A DNA stretch of 64,000 bases from Phycisphaerales bacterium (GTDB lineage: Bacteria > Planctomycetota > Phycisphaerae > UBA1845 > Fen-1342). A program made the position numbers and the translations under genes. The stretch covers positions 62,001-126,000 of the forward strand of contig JALHJL010000002.1 in NCBI GenBank assembly GCA_022839625.1, in the 5' to 3' direction. Below the pieces are notes generated by a model. The model searched no databases. It was not told where the DNA came from and saw only the letters and a list, made by a program, of their open reading frames with translations. Within the stretch, counting starts at the first letter, position 1, and every line of letters starts with the position of its first letter. This document shows positions 9,068 through 18,799 of the stretch, one piece after another.

Positions 9068-9910
9068 TCACCCGATCACGATATCTATGACGGGCGGCGA
9101 CGGAAGCTCCACGAAGATGTCCACGAGCGGGACCGCGCTCACCTCCACCGTCACCTCGCCCAGAAGGCCGGCAAACATGAACAGCGGCGCGCACGCGGCG
9201 ACCACGGCGACTTGCATGGCCTTGGTCACCGCGACAAAGACCTCCGCCATGATCTGCCCCACGATGACGACCATCAGTTGCGTCAGGACGATCATCGGGA
9301 TCACAACCAGGGCGCGCAGCAGCGGCCCCAGCGCCCGCTGCTCCCATTTCGCAGTCGTGGCCGGAGGCGCAACCGGCACGTCCAACTTCTGACCGGTCAG
9401 CTCCTCGACGAGCTGGGCCACCTGCTCGGCGGTCTTCTGCAAATCGACCTCGACGTTCTCGGTCTGGGTCGTGCGAGTCCCGGCGTCGTAGATGGTGACC
9501 GCCGCCGCAAGCCGCTGGGCCGAGACCTCCGTGTACACGATCCTGATGTAGCTGCCGTCGGGACCCTCGAGGTACACCGGGCGCCCCAGCTCGAACACGA
9601 TCAACGCTTCCCGGCCATCGGCCATCTTCAGCAGGATGCTGTTCACCTCGCCGACTGCGCCGTTGTTCTGCCGGGTCCCGAACACGTAGAAAGCATCGCC
9701 CGACGCGTTGCGCCCGGCCACGATCAGCGGGTCCGTCGTGTCTTCGTTGAGGAACAGGCCCGCGGACGAAGTGTTCAAGTTGTTCCCGCCGCCTGTCGGC
9801 CCGTTGATTAACCCGGATTGAAGCTCACATCCGAACGGGGCCACGAGCAGCGCATACGCGCTCAGGGCCACTAACCATTCCCGGGCTGCCTGCCGCATGT
9901 TCCATTGCAT
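9068..9910 (-). CDS. Exported/membrane protein of unknown function
   Basis: I do not recognise this 280-residue protein. I start it at the ATG at 9910 because GGAGG lies nine bases upstream; the open frame extends to 9991 without support. The N-terminus has an export signal ending in a Cys (VAPFGC), a poor lipobox, so lipidation is uncertain. The middle (about 60-170) is a soluble domain. The C-terminal third is strongly hydrophobic, with two or three membrane segments rich in Val, Met and Ala. It starts 28 bases after the stop of the upstream gene on the same strand, so the two are probably cotranscribed. Confidence 0.75.
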   Translation of the reverse strand: MQWNMRQAAREWLVALSAYALLVAPFGCELQSGLINGPTGGGNNLNTSSAGLFLNEDTTDPLIVAGRNASGDAFYVFGTRQNNGAVGEVNSILLKMADGREALIVFELGRPVYLEGPDGSYIRIVYTEVSAQRLAAAVTIYDAGTRTTQTENVEVDLQKTAEQVAQLVEELTGQKLDVPVAPPATTAKWEQRALGPLLRALVVIPMIVLTQLMVVIVGQIMAEVFVAVTKAMQVAVVAACAPLFMFAGLLGEVTVEVSAVPLVDIFVELPSPPVIDIVIG

Positions 9911-9938
9911 CTTCGCATCCTCCGGTCCCCGTTGGTTG

Positions 9939-11837
9939 TCAAGGCCGCAGTTGCACCGCCGTGAACCGTACGCCCGACGGCGTCGTTGCAATCGTGTAGA
10001 CCGCTTGCGCGCTATACCTGCGGAGACGCTCGAGCCCGCTCGCGTCGGCGCCGATGCTCTGCATCATGCCCGCCAGAATGACGGTGCCCAGGTCCGGCGC
10101 GGCCGCCTCGGGTGGCTTGTTGGCAAGCTCCAACAGCTCATCGAGCAGCTTGCGATTGTCAACGTAGATCGTGAGCCAGGCGTGCTCGGGCACGCAGCGG
10201 GCCGCGCGCTTCCACGTATCGGTATCGCGCAGCGCGGGCCCCGCCGGCGGCGCCAACGCACTCTCGACGGCGGCCGTGTTCCCGACAATGAGGCGGTCCG
10301 GCGTCGCGGCCAACGAAAGGCCCGGCATCGGCAGGAAGGGCAGCGGCCCCACGTCAAACACCTGGGCGCCCTGCGCCTCGCGCGGCCGCAACCAGTCCGC
10401 AGCCAAGGGGCCGCTCAGACCGCGGGCAACCGCGGCCTGGTCCCGATGTCCGATGCCCAGCAGAAGCCGCACGCCCGGCACCGGTGACCGCACGATGCTC
10501 AGGCTGGCCGTCAACGGCCCGACCAGATGATCGAAGAACATCTCACGCAGGCTGACGGTCTCGCCGCTCGGCGATTGCCACTCCGTCCAACTCGCCGCCG
10601 TCTCGCCTTCTCCGGCCAGACGCGGCCCCAACTCGTCGAGCCACTGCGGCACATTCAGATTGCACGCCAGGTACATGGCCGTGTCGGCGGAGACGTTGGC
10701 AGCGGGCGCCACCGGGAGGTTCTCCGAGCTGAGCAACCTGGCCACGCCGGTGCGCTGTTCGGCCAGCAGCAGCAGGGCATCGATCTTCCACTCGTAGGAA
10801 GCCGCCCCGAGACGGCAGTGCCCGACCACGCTCCCCAGGCCGTCGAGCCCCCAGGCCTTGATCTTGCGGCGAAGCTCGCGGGCCTCGGCCGTGCCGGCGG
10901 CAGCGGGCGCCATGTCGATGATGCGCGGCAGGTTGACCACGAAACGGATGTCGCCCGTGGGTTTCAGGTTCTCCAGGAGCGTATGGAACTCGCTCGTCCC
11001 AGCGATGGTCTTGACGCTCGCATCATGCTCCAGGAGCGCCTGGACGTGCTCCGCCGAGCCGGCCACGATCAGCCGCTCCGCCGTCAGGCTCAGCGCGAGC
11101 CGGCGGGGCAATGAGTCGGCGGCAAACAGCCGGCCCAGGCTCTTCTTGAGCATCGCATCGGGGTCGGCCCACCGCATGGCGGGGTCGGCGTCGAGCTCGT
11201 CGAACTCGTCCTCCTCCCGCTGGATCGCATCGGCCTCCTTGGCGCGCTCCAGCGCGAAAACGTCAACGGTGTCCGTGCCGACGGTCAGGGCCTCATGCTT
11301 CCCCAGCGTCTTGAGCTTGGCGACCGCGGCATCGTAGTACTTCTTCATCAGGGCCGCGTCGCCCACGCCGGCAACGAGACCGGGCTCCAGCTCGTCCGGC
11401 TTCGCGCCCAGCGGCGCCGTGAGGAAGAACGCAGCCGGACCCGAAAACGGGTTGCTCAACTGGTCCGGGGCGACATCGAGCGCACCGGCAAGCCGCGTCT
11501 TGAACTCCTCGATCAGCGTCCCCGCAACGTTCGGCCCGGGCACGGCCCCAGCAACGCTGGGATCGCCGAGCACCGCGTACGCGCTCGTCTTCTGGAGCGC
11601 TGTCCAGGCCTCGCGGACGTCCGTCACGCCCAGGAAGAAGAGTGCGTCTGCCGGCGCCCACTCGGCGGGCTCCGGCAGCACCAGGCGCGGCACCGCCGCC
11701 TTAGCCTTCTTGGCTTCCTCGGCGGCGGGTTGTGTGGCCACAGGCACCGAAGTCGGACGCCCGCCCTTCTGAGCAAGAGCGCCCGGGACGGCAGCCAGCA
11801 CCAGCGGGATCACGACGCCAACGGCGAATCGGTTCAT
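9939..11837 (-). CDS. Exported protein of unknown function (possibly DUF3352-like)
   Basis: The protein has 632 residues from the ATG at 11837, preceded by GAGGG at a suitable distance; an in-frame extension to 12011 lacks support. It begins with a clear signal peptide ending ALAQ. The mature part resembles large secreted planctomycete proteins that carry repeated modules tracking surface levels (for example PADALFFLGVTDVREAW near 60 and ALLLLAEQRTGVARLL in the middle). DUF3352 is a tentative family memory, not a search result. No catalytic motif is apparent. It is followed closely by the unknown membrane protein ending at 9068. Confidence 0.78.
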   Translation of the reverse strand: MNRFAVGVVIPLVLAAVPGALAQKGGRPTSVPVATQPAAEEAKKAKAAVPRLVLPEPAEWAPADALFFLGVTDVREAWTALQKTSAYAVLGDPSVAGAVPGPNVAGTLIEEFKTRLAGALDVAPDQLSNPFSGPAAFFLTAPLGAKPDELEPGLVAGVGDAALMKKYYDAAVAKLKTLGKHEALTVGTDTVDVFALERAKEADAIQREEDEFDELDADPAMRWADPDAMLKKSLGRLFAADSLPRRLALSLTAERLIVAGSAEHVQALLEHDASVKTIAGTSEFHTLLENLKPTGDIRFVVNLPRIIDMAPAAAGTAEARELRRKIKAWGLDGLGSVVGHCRLGAASYEWKIDALLLLAEQRTGVARLLSSENLPVAPAANVSADTAMYLACNLNVPQWLDELGPRLAGEGETAASWTEWQSPSGETVSLREMFFDHLVGPLTASLSIVRSPVPGVRLLLGIGHRDQAAVARGLSGPLAADWLRPREAQGAQVFDVGPLPFLPMPGLSLAATPDRLIVGNTAAVESALAPPAGPALRDTDTWKRAARCVPEHAWLTIYVDNRKLLDELLELANKPPEAAAPDLGTVILAGMMQSIGADASGLERLRRYSAQAVYTIATTPSGVRFTAVQLRP

Positions 11838-12081
11838 AGCGATGCCCTCGCTTCGCGCACCGGCGGCGAACAGCACACGTGCGGCGAAGTCTATGAGTCT
11901 GAGGGCATGGTAGAAGCTACCAGCGCGGCCGACAAGGCCGCCGGCGCGCGGGACCGCTGGCCCCGGACCCGGCGCGACTTCTCGCCGCCGGGGATGTGAC
12001 CGCGTCCGCACGCGGGATTACGATGTTGCCGCCTGGCGGATACGCCAGTGTTGCGGACTGCAGCCCGCGCGGAGCCAAGCC

Positions 12082-12576
12082 GTGCAAGACGCTGGTCAAA
12101 CAAAACGATCGGGCGCTGGGAGCGAACTTCGGGATTCCTTCCGGGGCTCCGCCCTCAGTCTGCTCGTGGCCGGCGGCCTGTGCCTGTACTTCGGCTTCAC
12201 ACTGATTGCGGATGCCCCCGGCTCGGCCAGCCCCGCTGAGGCGCAGCGCTGGTTCGCCGTGGACAACGCCCTGTTCTGGTGCCTGCGTGGTATCGGCATT
12301 CTGTTCCTGCTGGCCGCGGCCCTGGCGGCTGCGGGGCACCGAGTCTCCATGTTGCTCGCGGCGATTGCCGAGGCCGCGTTCACGCTCCTGATGATCGTCA
12401 TGACGGTCGAATGGACGCTCGAAGCACGGGCGGACGGCCTCGTCAACTACCAGGTCATCCTGCTCCTGCTCCTGGCGGTCGTCGCCGCGGGGAGCGCCAG
12501 AAGTGCGTGGAGCCGCTGGCGGGCAAGCGGCGCAGCGACACGCCCGTCATCCGGGTCGCACGAGGAGTTGCCGTGA
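12082..12576 (+). CDS. Small four-helix membrane protein, unknown function
   Basis: This 164-residue protein starts with GTG at 12082, with GGAG nine bases upstream. Hydrophobic segments lie near residues 24-44, 63-82, 88-110 and 122-140, consistent with four membrane helices; the ends are basic and polar. I recognise no family. The stop overlaps the GTG start of the adenylyltransferase gene (GTGA), so expression is coupled to it. A small hairpin (CTGGCG/CGCCAG, 12033-12048) lies upstream. Confidence 0.7.
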   Translation: MQDAGQTKRSGAGSELRDSFRGSALSLLVAGGLCLYFGFTLIADAPGSASPAEAQRWFAVDNALFWCLRGIGILFLLAAALAAAGHRVSMLLAAIAEAAFTLLMIVMTVEWTLEARADGLVNYQVILLLLLAVVAAGSARSAWSRWRASGAATRPSSGSHEELP

Positions 12577-13712
12577 GCGACGACCCGGTCAATTCGCCGG
12601 AACTGGCCCGTTACAGCCGGCAGATGCTTTTCGCGCCGCTCGGCGTCGAAGGGCAGCGGCGGCTCAAGCATGCCTCCGTCGTGCTGATCGGCTGCGGTGC
12701 CCTGGGCAGCGCGCTGTCCAATCTGCTGGTGCGTGCCGGCGTCGGCGCGCTGCGAATCATCGACCGCGATTTCGTCGAGCTCAGCGACCTCCAGCGGCAA
12801 ACGCTCTTCGACGAGCACGACATCGCCCAGAACCTGCCCAAAGCGGTCGCCGCGGTGCGCAAGCTGCACAAGATCAACTCGGCGGTGGAGGTCGAGGGGC
12901 TCGTGGCAGATCTGCACCCGGAAAACGCGGCCGCGCTCTGTGCGGATGCCGACCTGCTGCTCGACGGCACCGACAACCTGGAGACGCGCTACCTCATAAA
13001 CGACGTGGCGGTCCAGGGCGGCGTGCCGTGGGTCTTCGGGGCGTGCCTGGGAGCTACGGGGTTGGTCATGCCTATCGTGCCGCACCAGGGACCCTGCCTG
13101 CGTTGTCTCTGGGAAGAGCCGCCGCAGCCGGGAGCGGTCCCGACGTGCGATACTGCCGGTATTCTTGCCGCAACCGTAAATGTCGTCGCCAGCCTGCAAG
13201 CGACGGAGGCGATGAAGCTCCTCATAGGTCCCGACCCGCGGTCTTCAGGTATACCGGCACCGTCGAACGGCGCCCTCCCTGTCAACGTCGGAACGTCGGC
13301 CGCCCCAACCGCGCGCTTGACGGGCCGGCTGCTCAGCGTGGACGTCTGGGCCGGCCGCGTTCGCGCGCTCAACGTGTGGCCGGCGTTCGCGGAGGGCGAC
13401 TGCCCCTGCTGCCGGAAGGGCCGTTTTGACTTTCTTGCCGGCGACCGTGTCGCATCGACCACGACCCTTTGCGGTCGCGACGCAGTCCAGGTCCGCCCGA
13501 GCAGCGATGCCGCTGGAGCGGAGCGCATTAACCTGCGCTCCCTCGCCGCCTGCCTGCCGCCCCAGGCCGACGCGAAGTTCAACGAGTTCCTGTTGCGTTT
13601 TCGCGTCGACTGCTACCACGTCGCCGTGTTCACGGACGGCCGGGCCATCGTCCGCGGTACGAGTGACCCGGTCCTGGCACGCAGCATCTATGCCAAGTAC
13701 ATCGGCACGTAG
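12573..13712 (+). CDS. ThiF/MoeB/HesA-family adenylyltransferase
   Basis: The GTG at 12573 (GAGGAG upstream, overlapping the previous stop) gives 379 residues. The E1-like fold is clear: the nucleotide-binding motif GCGALGS is at residues 40-46, DGTDNLETRYLIND follows, and zinc-binding Cys pairs occur in CLRCLW and GDCPCC. These enzymes adenylate the C-terminus of a ubiquitin-like sulfur carrier (ThiS or MoaD) for thiamine, molybdopterin or thiolation pathways. A C-terminal extension of about 100 residues has no rhodanese active-site motif, unlike some MoeB proteins. No thiS or moaD gene is adjacent, so the pathway is undecided. The longer open frame upstream (from 12279) overlaps the membrane-protein gene and is not used. 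Confidence 0.9.
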   Translation: MSDDPVNSPELARYSRQMLFAPLGVEGQRRLKHASVVLIGCGALGSALSNLLVRAGVGALRIIDRDFVELSDLQRQTLFDEHDIAQNLPKAVAAVRKLHKINSAVEVEGLVADLHPENAAALCADADLLLDGTDNLETRYLINDVAVQGGVPWVFGACLGATGLVMPIVPHQGPCLRCLWEEPPQPGAVPTCDTAGILAATVNVVASLQATEAMKLLIGPDPRSSGIPAPSNGALPVNVGTSAAPTARLTGRLLSVDVWAGRVRALNVWPAFAEGDCPCCRKGRFDFLAGDRVASTTTLCGRDAVQVRPSSDAAGAERINLRSLAACLPPQADAKFNEFLLRFRVDCYHVAVFTDGRAIVRGTSDPVLARSIYAKYIGT

Positions 13713-13828
13713 CCGGCCGCACCGTGGTTGACGCTGCCGAGTCCGCCACGCACAATCATCCACACTGGTCGCCGCGCGCCGCACTTCGGCGGTTGCCCGA
13801 AGGCTCGGTCACCCGGCAAGGGATCGCG

Positions 13829-15724
13829 ATGGAGCGCAACAGGAAGTCGGGGTCGCCCACCCACGCCGGCGCCGCGCCGCCCGGGAAGCCTCCTTTGCCC
13901 CCCTTCCGGCGCGAAGCGGGACTGCTGCTGGGGATGTACGTACTCAGCGCGGTGGCGCTGTGCTGGGTGTTCCCGCCCGACGCGGTTTGGCCGCTGGCGT
14001 TCGTCGGCCTTGTCCCGTGGGCGATCGCCACCTGTCGCACGCAGCGCGCCTGGCTGGTCCACTGGGGCAGCTTCCTGGTCGGCTGGGGCTTCTTCCTCGT
14101 CAGCCTGCGCTGGCTGCTGCCGGTCACCGGATTGGGCTACGCCGCGCTCGCCCTGTACCTGGCCATCTACTGGACGCTGACCGCGTGGGCGATTCGCACG
14201 GCACGGCGTCACGGGGTCAGCCCGATCTGGAGCTTGCCGGTCGTGTGGGTCGCGTGCGAATGGCTGCGCGCCACCGTAATGACCGGCTTCCCGTGGTTGT
14301 TCCTCTCCCACGGGCTCTACCGCCAGCTCCCGCTGATCCAGGTGAGCGATCTCACCGGCGCGTACGGCGTGTCATTCCTCGCCGTGCTCGTCAACGCGGT
14401 GCTCGTCGAGTGGGCGTTGCAGCGGTGGCCGGCACCCGGGCCGCGGAGCAGCGCACGCCAGCTCCGTGCCGGCGCAGTCGTGGCGGTGGTGCTCCTGGCC
14501 GCGGCTTTGGGCTACGGCTACTTCCGCCTGCGGCAGTTCGACTTCGACGACGACGCGGCGCTGCGCGGCCCGCGTATCGCCGTCGTGCAACACGACTTCC
14601 CGCTCATCAGCAGGCCGCCCTATGGTGCCGACCCGTGGGTGGTGCTGACCTCCTACGTCGTGCTGGCCGCGGAAGCCGCGCGCGAGCAGCCGGACCTGCT
14701 CGTCTTCCCGGAGGCGACCTGGAGCGCGTACCAGAACATCGAGTTCATCGAGCAGAAGGAGGTCGTCTCCGAGACCCCGCGCGGCTCCTGGGCCTGGGGC
14801 TACGCCTGCCATCAGGCGATTTCGGCCCTGGCCCGCGGCGACTACCAGGAAGCTAACGCCGTCATCGCCAAGCTCGAGCAAGACGCGCGGACCGTTCTGC
14901 CGCGGCTGCCCGAAACAAGCGGCCCGCCCGTTGCCGTGCTGGTCGGCGCCTCCTCGATCGAGCAGTTCCCCGAGGCGATCTACCCCAAGACGCGGCAATA
15001 CAATTCCGCCCTGGTATACGACCGCGACGGCACCCAGCGCCGGCAGCGCTACGACAAGAACCACCTCGTCCCCTTCGGCGAGTTCGTGCCCTTTTTCCAG
15101 GCCAGGTTCCTGGGCTTCGACCTGCACTGGTTGTACCGCTGGCTGAACAAGCTGAGCCCGTTCAGTTACGGCGGCACGAAGGACTACTCCCTGACGCCCG
15201 GCCACGAGCTGACCGCGTTCGAGCTGGCGGCTGAGGCGGGTACATTCCGCTTCGGCGTGCCGATCTGTTACGAGGACGCGACGCCCTACCTCATCCGCCG
15301 CTTCGTGTGGGACGGTCCGCGGCGGCGCGTCGATTTCCTCATCAACATCAGCAACGACGGCTGGTTCCTGCACAGCAACGAGCTGCCGCAGCATCTGGCG
15401 ATCTGCGCGTTTCGGGCCGTCGAGAACCGCGTCAGTATCGCGCGGGCCGTGAACACCGGCATCAGCGGCTTCATCGACCCTAACGGCCGGATCTACTCCG
15501 TCGTGACCAAGGACGGCCGGTCCTTCGGCACCGGCATCATCGGCTACGACATCAAGCACGTGTACCTCGACCGGCGGAGCAGCTTCTACGGCCGCTTCGG
15601 AGAGTGGTTCGCCGGCCTGTGCCTCCTGCTCAGCGCCGTGATGTGGCTGGGCGCGGTCTTCGAGCGCTGGGTGCTGGCGGCGAAGAACCGAATCAGCGCT
15701 TTGCTGCGAAAGGCAGGTAGCTGA
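13829..15724 (+). CDS. lnt: Apolipoprotein N-acyltransferase
   Basis: Lnt adds the third acyl chain to lipoproteins at the outer face of the inner membrane. About six N-terminal helices (residues 20-230) precede a nitrilase-like domain. The catalytic triad is visible: Glu295 in VFPEATWSAY, Lys410 in YDKNHLVPFGEF and Cys480 in GVPICYEDATPYL. From the ATG at 13829, with AAGGGA upstream, it has 631 residues, about 100 more than typical. The extra length lies mainly between Glu and Lys. The frame opens at 13724, but the earlier start is less convincing. The next gene, a predicted lipoprotein, begins at the base after its stop, and the window has many other putative Lnt substrates. Confidence 0.93.
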   Translation: MERNRKSGSPTHAGAAPPGKPPLPPFRREAGLLLGMYVLSAVALCWVFPPDAVWPLAFVGLVPWAIATCRTQRAWLVHWGSFLVGWGFFLVSLRWLLPVTGLGYAALALYLAIYWTLTAWAIRTARRHGVSPIWSLPVVWVACEWLRATVMTGFPWLFLSHGLYRQLPLIQVSDLTGAYGVSFLAVLVNAVLVEWALQRWPAPGPRSSARQLRAGAVVAVVLLAAALGYGYFRLRQFDFDDDAALRGPRIAVVQHDFPLISRPPYGADPWVVLTSYVVLAAEAAREQPDLLVFPEATWSAYQNIEFIEQKEVVSETPRGSWAWGYACHQAISALARGDYQEANAVIAKLEQDARTVLPRLPETSGPPVAVLVGASSIEQFPEAIYPKTRQYNSALVYDRDGTQRRQRYDKNHLVPFGEFVPFFQARFLGFDLHWLYRWLNKLSPFSYGGTKDYSLTPGHELTAFELAAEAGTFRFGVPICYEDATPYLIRRFVWDGPRRRVDFLINISNDGWFLHSNELPQHLAICAFRAVENRVSIARAVNTGISGFIDPNGRIYSVVTKDGRSFGTGIIGYDIKHVYLDRRSSFYGRFGEWFAGLCLLLSAVMWLGAVFERWVLAAKNRISALLRKAGS

Positions 15725-16849
15725 ATGCCCGGCACGTTGTCGCGCTCCCCCGATGGCTCCCCGGAAGGCCGCCCAGTTCACGGTACCCCCGCTCGCCGCG
15801 ACCTTGCTGCGCACGCGTCCCCTCGAACAGGCTGGGGCTCCGCCCTGGTCCCGGTCTCGATCGGCCTGCTGATATGCCTTGCAGGCTGCGGGGACACGTC
15901 GGCACCGGTCACGCTGACTCCGCAGCAGCGGCTGGAGATCGAGAGCCGCTCCCTGAACCTGCTTATGCTGGCCGCCGAGAGCGACCTCGATGATGTCTCC
16001 TGCAACGCCATCGAGGCGCTCGTCCGCGTGGCGCCGCGTGCCGGGCTGCCCGCCTTCCGCAAGGCCGCCGCCTCGTCTTCCCCCCTGGTGCGCTACGCCG
16101 GCCTCGTCGCCCTGGGAGAGCTCCGCGACACGGAATCGCTCGCGGCCATCTGCGCCGCAACGCAGGACGCGCACGCACACGTCCGGCTCGCGGCGGCGTT
16201 CGCAGCCTGCCGATGTGGCAAGACCGGCTACGCACGCCTGCTGTTTGGAACTCTCAAAGACGCCGCCGATGAGAACGTCCGCGCCGAGGCGGCCACGCTG
16301 ATCGGACGCCTGCACGACCCGCGCGCCCTCAAGCGGCTGCGGGCCGCGCTCACCTGGCCGGACAGCGCGAAATCGAGGCGCGTCACGCTCGCCATTCACG
16401 GCGCGCTCGCCGCGCTCGGCGATTCGGGCTCGCTCGGCGAGCTCATCAACTACTCGCAGGGGGACCCTGCCAGCCGCGCCGACGCCCTGCTCATCCTCGC
16501 CGACCTCGGGCACGCCGACGCGCGCGACGCACTGCGCTACCGCCTGCTCGGCGGCAGCGAAGAGTACGATGAAGCCCGACTGATTGCCGCCCGCGGTCTC
16601 GGCAAGCTGGGCTACCGCGACGGATACGACCTCGCCACGAAGCTCCTGACCTTCCGCGACAAGAACCCCAATCCATCGCCCGAGAACCCGGATCGCACGT
16701 TCGCCGTGCGCTCGCTGGCAATTCACGCCCTGGCCGAGATCGGCGATCCGCGCTCCCTGCCCGCCCTTCGCGCGCTGGCCGCCGCGCAGGACGACGCGCG
16801 CCTCCAGGTCGCCGCCTGCTACGCCATTTGCCGCATCCTCAGTCAGTAG
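15725..16849 (+). CDS. HEAT-repeat lipoprotein
   Basis: The 374-residue protein has an N-terminal hydrophobic stretch with a good lipobox (LICLAGC near residue 54), so it should be lipidated. The true start may lie downstream of 15725 because about 40 polar residues precede the signal. After the lipobox, Ala- and Leu-rich helical pairs repeat about every 30-35 residues (for example VRYAGLVALGELRDTESLAA), typical of HEAT or PBS-lyase-type repeats used for protein contacts. It abuts lnt (TGAATG). Its partner is unknown. Its 3' end overlaps the convergent gene by 11 bases. Confidence 0.85.
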   Translation: MPGTLSRSPDGSPEGRPVHGTPARRDLAAHASPRTGWGSALVPVSIGLLICLAGCGDTSAPVTLTPQQRLEIESRSLNLLMLAAESDLDDVSCNAIEALVRVAPRAGLPAFRKAAASSSPLVRYAGLVALGELRDTESLAAICAATQDAHAHVRLAAAFAACRCGKTGYARLLFGTLKDAADENVRAEAATLIGRLHDPRALKRLRAALTWPDSAKSRRVTLAIHGALAALGDSGSLGELINYSQGDPASRADALLILADLGHADARDALRYRLLGGSEEYDEARLIAARGLGKLGYRDGYDLATKLLTFRDKNPNPSPENPDRTFAVRSLAIHALAEIGDPRSLPALRALAAAQDDARLQVAACYAICRILSQ

Positions 16850-17522
16850 CGCGCGAGTGCTCTCCGCTCCCCGTCAACCCCTGCGTCGTCGTAGGCTGGC
16901 TGGCCGGCAGCGGGGCCGGCCCGACGGACTCCACCTCGCCCGCGATGCGCCTGCCCGCGGTCTCGTCGTGCACCGCGAGGAACGTCCCCATCATCAGGTA
17001 CCGGCCCTGCCGGCTCCATCCGCCCAGGAGCTGCTGCACCTCGCGCGCCGCTTCCATGCGGAAGCTCCCCCGGAATTGCCCGCCGCCCTCGCGGTACAAC
17101 GCCACCACGCCGCGCAGTGACTCAAAGCGGCTTTGGGACGGGCCGAATCTCGCCGTGCCGCGGAACTCCCGCGGACCGAGCCGATAATCGCGCGCCCGCC
17201 CGGCCGGCGGCTCATCCAGCGCGAGGGTCAACTGGAACCGGAAACGCCATTCGGGAACGAGCCACGACGGCCGCTCACACTCCATCGCGACTTGGACGTG
17301 TCCCGCTTCGTCAGCCCACCAGCCGCAGCGGTCCAGGTTGAGCTGCATGAAGCGCGGCGGCGGCCCCGCGGGCGGGTCAATGGCCTGGAAGTCGAGGGCC
17401 GCGACCGTCACGCGGCCCGTACCGGCGCATCCGGCGACCAGCCAGCATGCCGAAGCGAGCAGCAGCGCCGGCCCCCTTCGTCCGGCGTGACGGGCTTCGC
17501 GAGGGTGAGTCACAAGCCTCAT
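16839..17522 (-). CDS. Hypothetical lipoprotein
   Basis: The ATG at 17522 overlaps the glyA stop (ATGA), which fixes the start and gives 227 residues. A signal peptide ends in the lipobox LVAGC near residue 31. The mature part is beta-rich and mentions no known motif; the tail is Thr/Gln/Ser-rich and probably disordered. I recognise no family. It is last in the glyA transcription unit, but a link to folate metabolism is not implied by its sequence. Confidence 0.75.
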   Translation of the reverse strand: MRLVTHPREARHAGRRGPALLLASACWLVAGCAGTGRVTVAALDFQAIDPPAGPPPRFMQLNLDRCGWWADEAGHVQVAMECERPSWLVPEWRFRFQLTLALDEPPAGRARDYRLGPREFRGTARFGPSQSRFESLRGVVALYREGGGQFRGSFRMEAAREVQQLLGGWSRQGRYLMMGTFLAVHDETAGRRIAGEVESVGPAPLPASQPTTTQGLTGSGEHSRATD

Positions 17523-18778
17523 GCGTGCGGCAATGGGAACTGCGCGCAAAGCGCCCGCACTTCCGCGCCCACCTTGACTCGGGCAGCTTCGTCGTCGCCG
17601 GCGACCAGCACCCGGTGGATCAGGTCCGCGACGGTCTTCATCTCGGCCTCTTTCATCCCGCGGGTCGTGAGGGCCGGCGTGCCCAGCCGCAGCCCGCTGG
17701 TCTGCGTCGGCTTGCGCTCGTCGAACGGGATCATGTTCTTGTTGCAGATGATGCCGGCCGATTCGAGCCACGCCTCCGCCTGCTTCCCGGTCAGATCGGG
17801 ATGCACGTTTCGCAGATCGACCAGCATCAGGTGCGTGTCCGTGCCGCCGGAGACCAGCCGGTAACCGCGCGAGCGCAACGACTCCGCCAGCGACTGCGCG
17901 TTGGCCAGAATCTGCTGCTGATACTGCTTGAACTCCGGCCGTAGCGCTTCGCCGAACGCCACCGCCTTCGCCGTGATCGTGTGCATGAGCGGCCCGCCCT
18001 GCGTGCCGGGGAAGACCCACTTGTCGACCAGGGCGGCGTCCGCCGCCTTGCAGAGGATCAGCCCGCCGCGCGGCCCGCGCAACGTCTTGTGCGTCGTCGA
18101 GGTCGTGAAGTCGGCATAGGGAATCGACGTCGGGTGTAGGCCGACCGCCACCATCCCCGCAATGTGCGCGATGTCCGCCATCAGCCGCGCCCCGCACTCG
18201 CGGGCCACTTCCGCGAAGCCGGCGAAATCGATCGTCCGCGGGTAGGCCGACGCGCCGCAGATGATCAGCTTCGGCTTGTGTTCGAGCGCCAGCCTGCGCA
18301 CGGTGGCCAGGCTGACCTGCTCCGTGTCGCGCTCGACGCCGTACGGCACGACGTTGTACATCGCCCCGCTGAAGTTGACTCTCAGCCCGTGCGACAGATG
18401 GCCGCCGTGCGCCAGGTCGAGGGACAGGAGCGTGTCGCCGGGCTTGAGCACCGCCATGTACACGGCGACGTTGGCCTGCGCGCCGGAGTGCGGCTGGACG
18501 TTGGCGTGCTCGGCCCCGAACAGCGTCTTGGCGCGCTCGCGGGCCAAGTGCTCGATCGCGTCCATGTTGACGCAGCCGCCGTAGTAACGCTTGCCCGGGT
18601 AGCCCTCCGCGTACTTGTTCGTGAACACGGACCCGGCGGCCGTGCGGACCGCGACCGAGACGTGATTCTCAGAGGCGATCAGCTCGAGCGTGTTCTGCTG
18701 GCGATCCTCCTCGTGTTGAATGATCTCGGCGACTTCCGCGTCGGTCTCGGTCAGGGGGCGGGACAGGGGGCTCACCAT
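17519..18778 (-). CDS. glyA: Serine hydroxymethyltransferase
   Basis: GlyA is the cytoplasmic PLP enzyme that interconverts serine and glycine while loading one-carbon units onto tetrahydrofolate. The 419-residue length is normal. The PLP-binding Lys231 lies in TTSTTHKTLRGPRGG, and LELIASENHVS and the GKRYYGGCVNMD substrate region are intact. It follows a lipoprotein gene by 21 bases and overlaps the next lipoprotein gene by four. I see no riboswitch upstream. Confidence 0.97.
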   Translation of the reverse strand: MVSPLSRPLTETDAEVAEIIQHEEDRQQNTLELIASENHVSVAVRTAAGSVFTNKYAEGYPGKRYYGGCVNMDAIEHLARERAKTLFGAEHANVQPHSGAQANVAVYMAVLKPGDTLLSLDLAHGGHLSHGLRVNFSGAMYNVVPYGVERDTEQVSLATVRRLALEHKPKLIICGASAYPRTIDFAGFAEVARECGARLMADIAHIAGMVAVGLHPTSIPYADFTTSTTHKTLRGPRGGLILCKAADAALVDKWVFPGTQGGPLMHTITAKAVAFGEALRPEFKQYQQQILANAQSLAESLRSRGYRLVSGGTDTHLMLVDLRNVHPDLTGKQAEAWLESAGIICNKNMIPFDERKPTQTSGLRLGTPALTTRGMKEAEMKTVADLIHRVLVAGDDEAARVKVGAEVRALCAQFPLPHA

Positions 18779-18799
18779 CTTGTTATTCCCTTTCGTGCT

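Noticed and set aside
12279..13712. 477-residue form of the adenylyltransferase
   Set aside because: The first 98 residues overlap the upstream membrane protein in another frame; the coupled GTG at 12573 fits the family.
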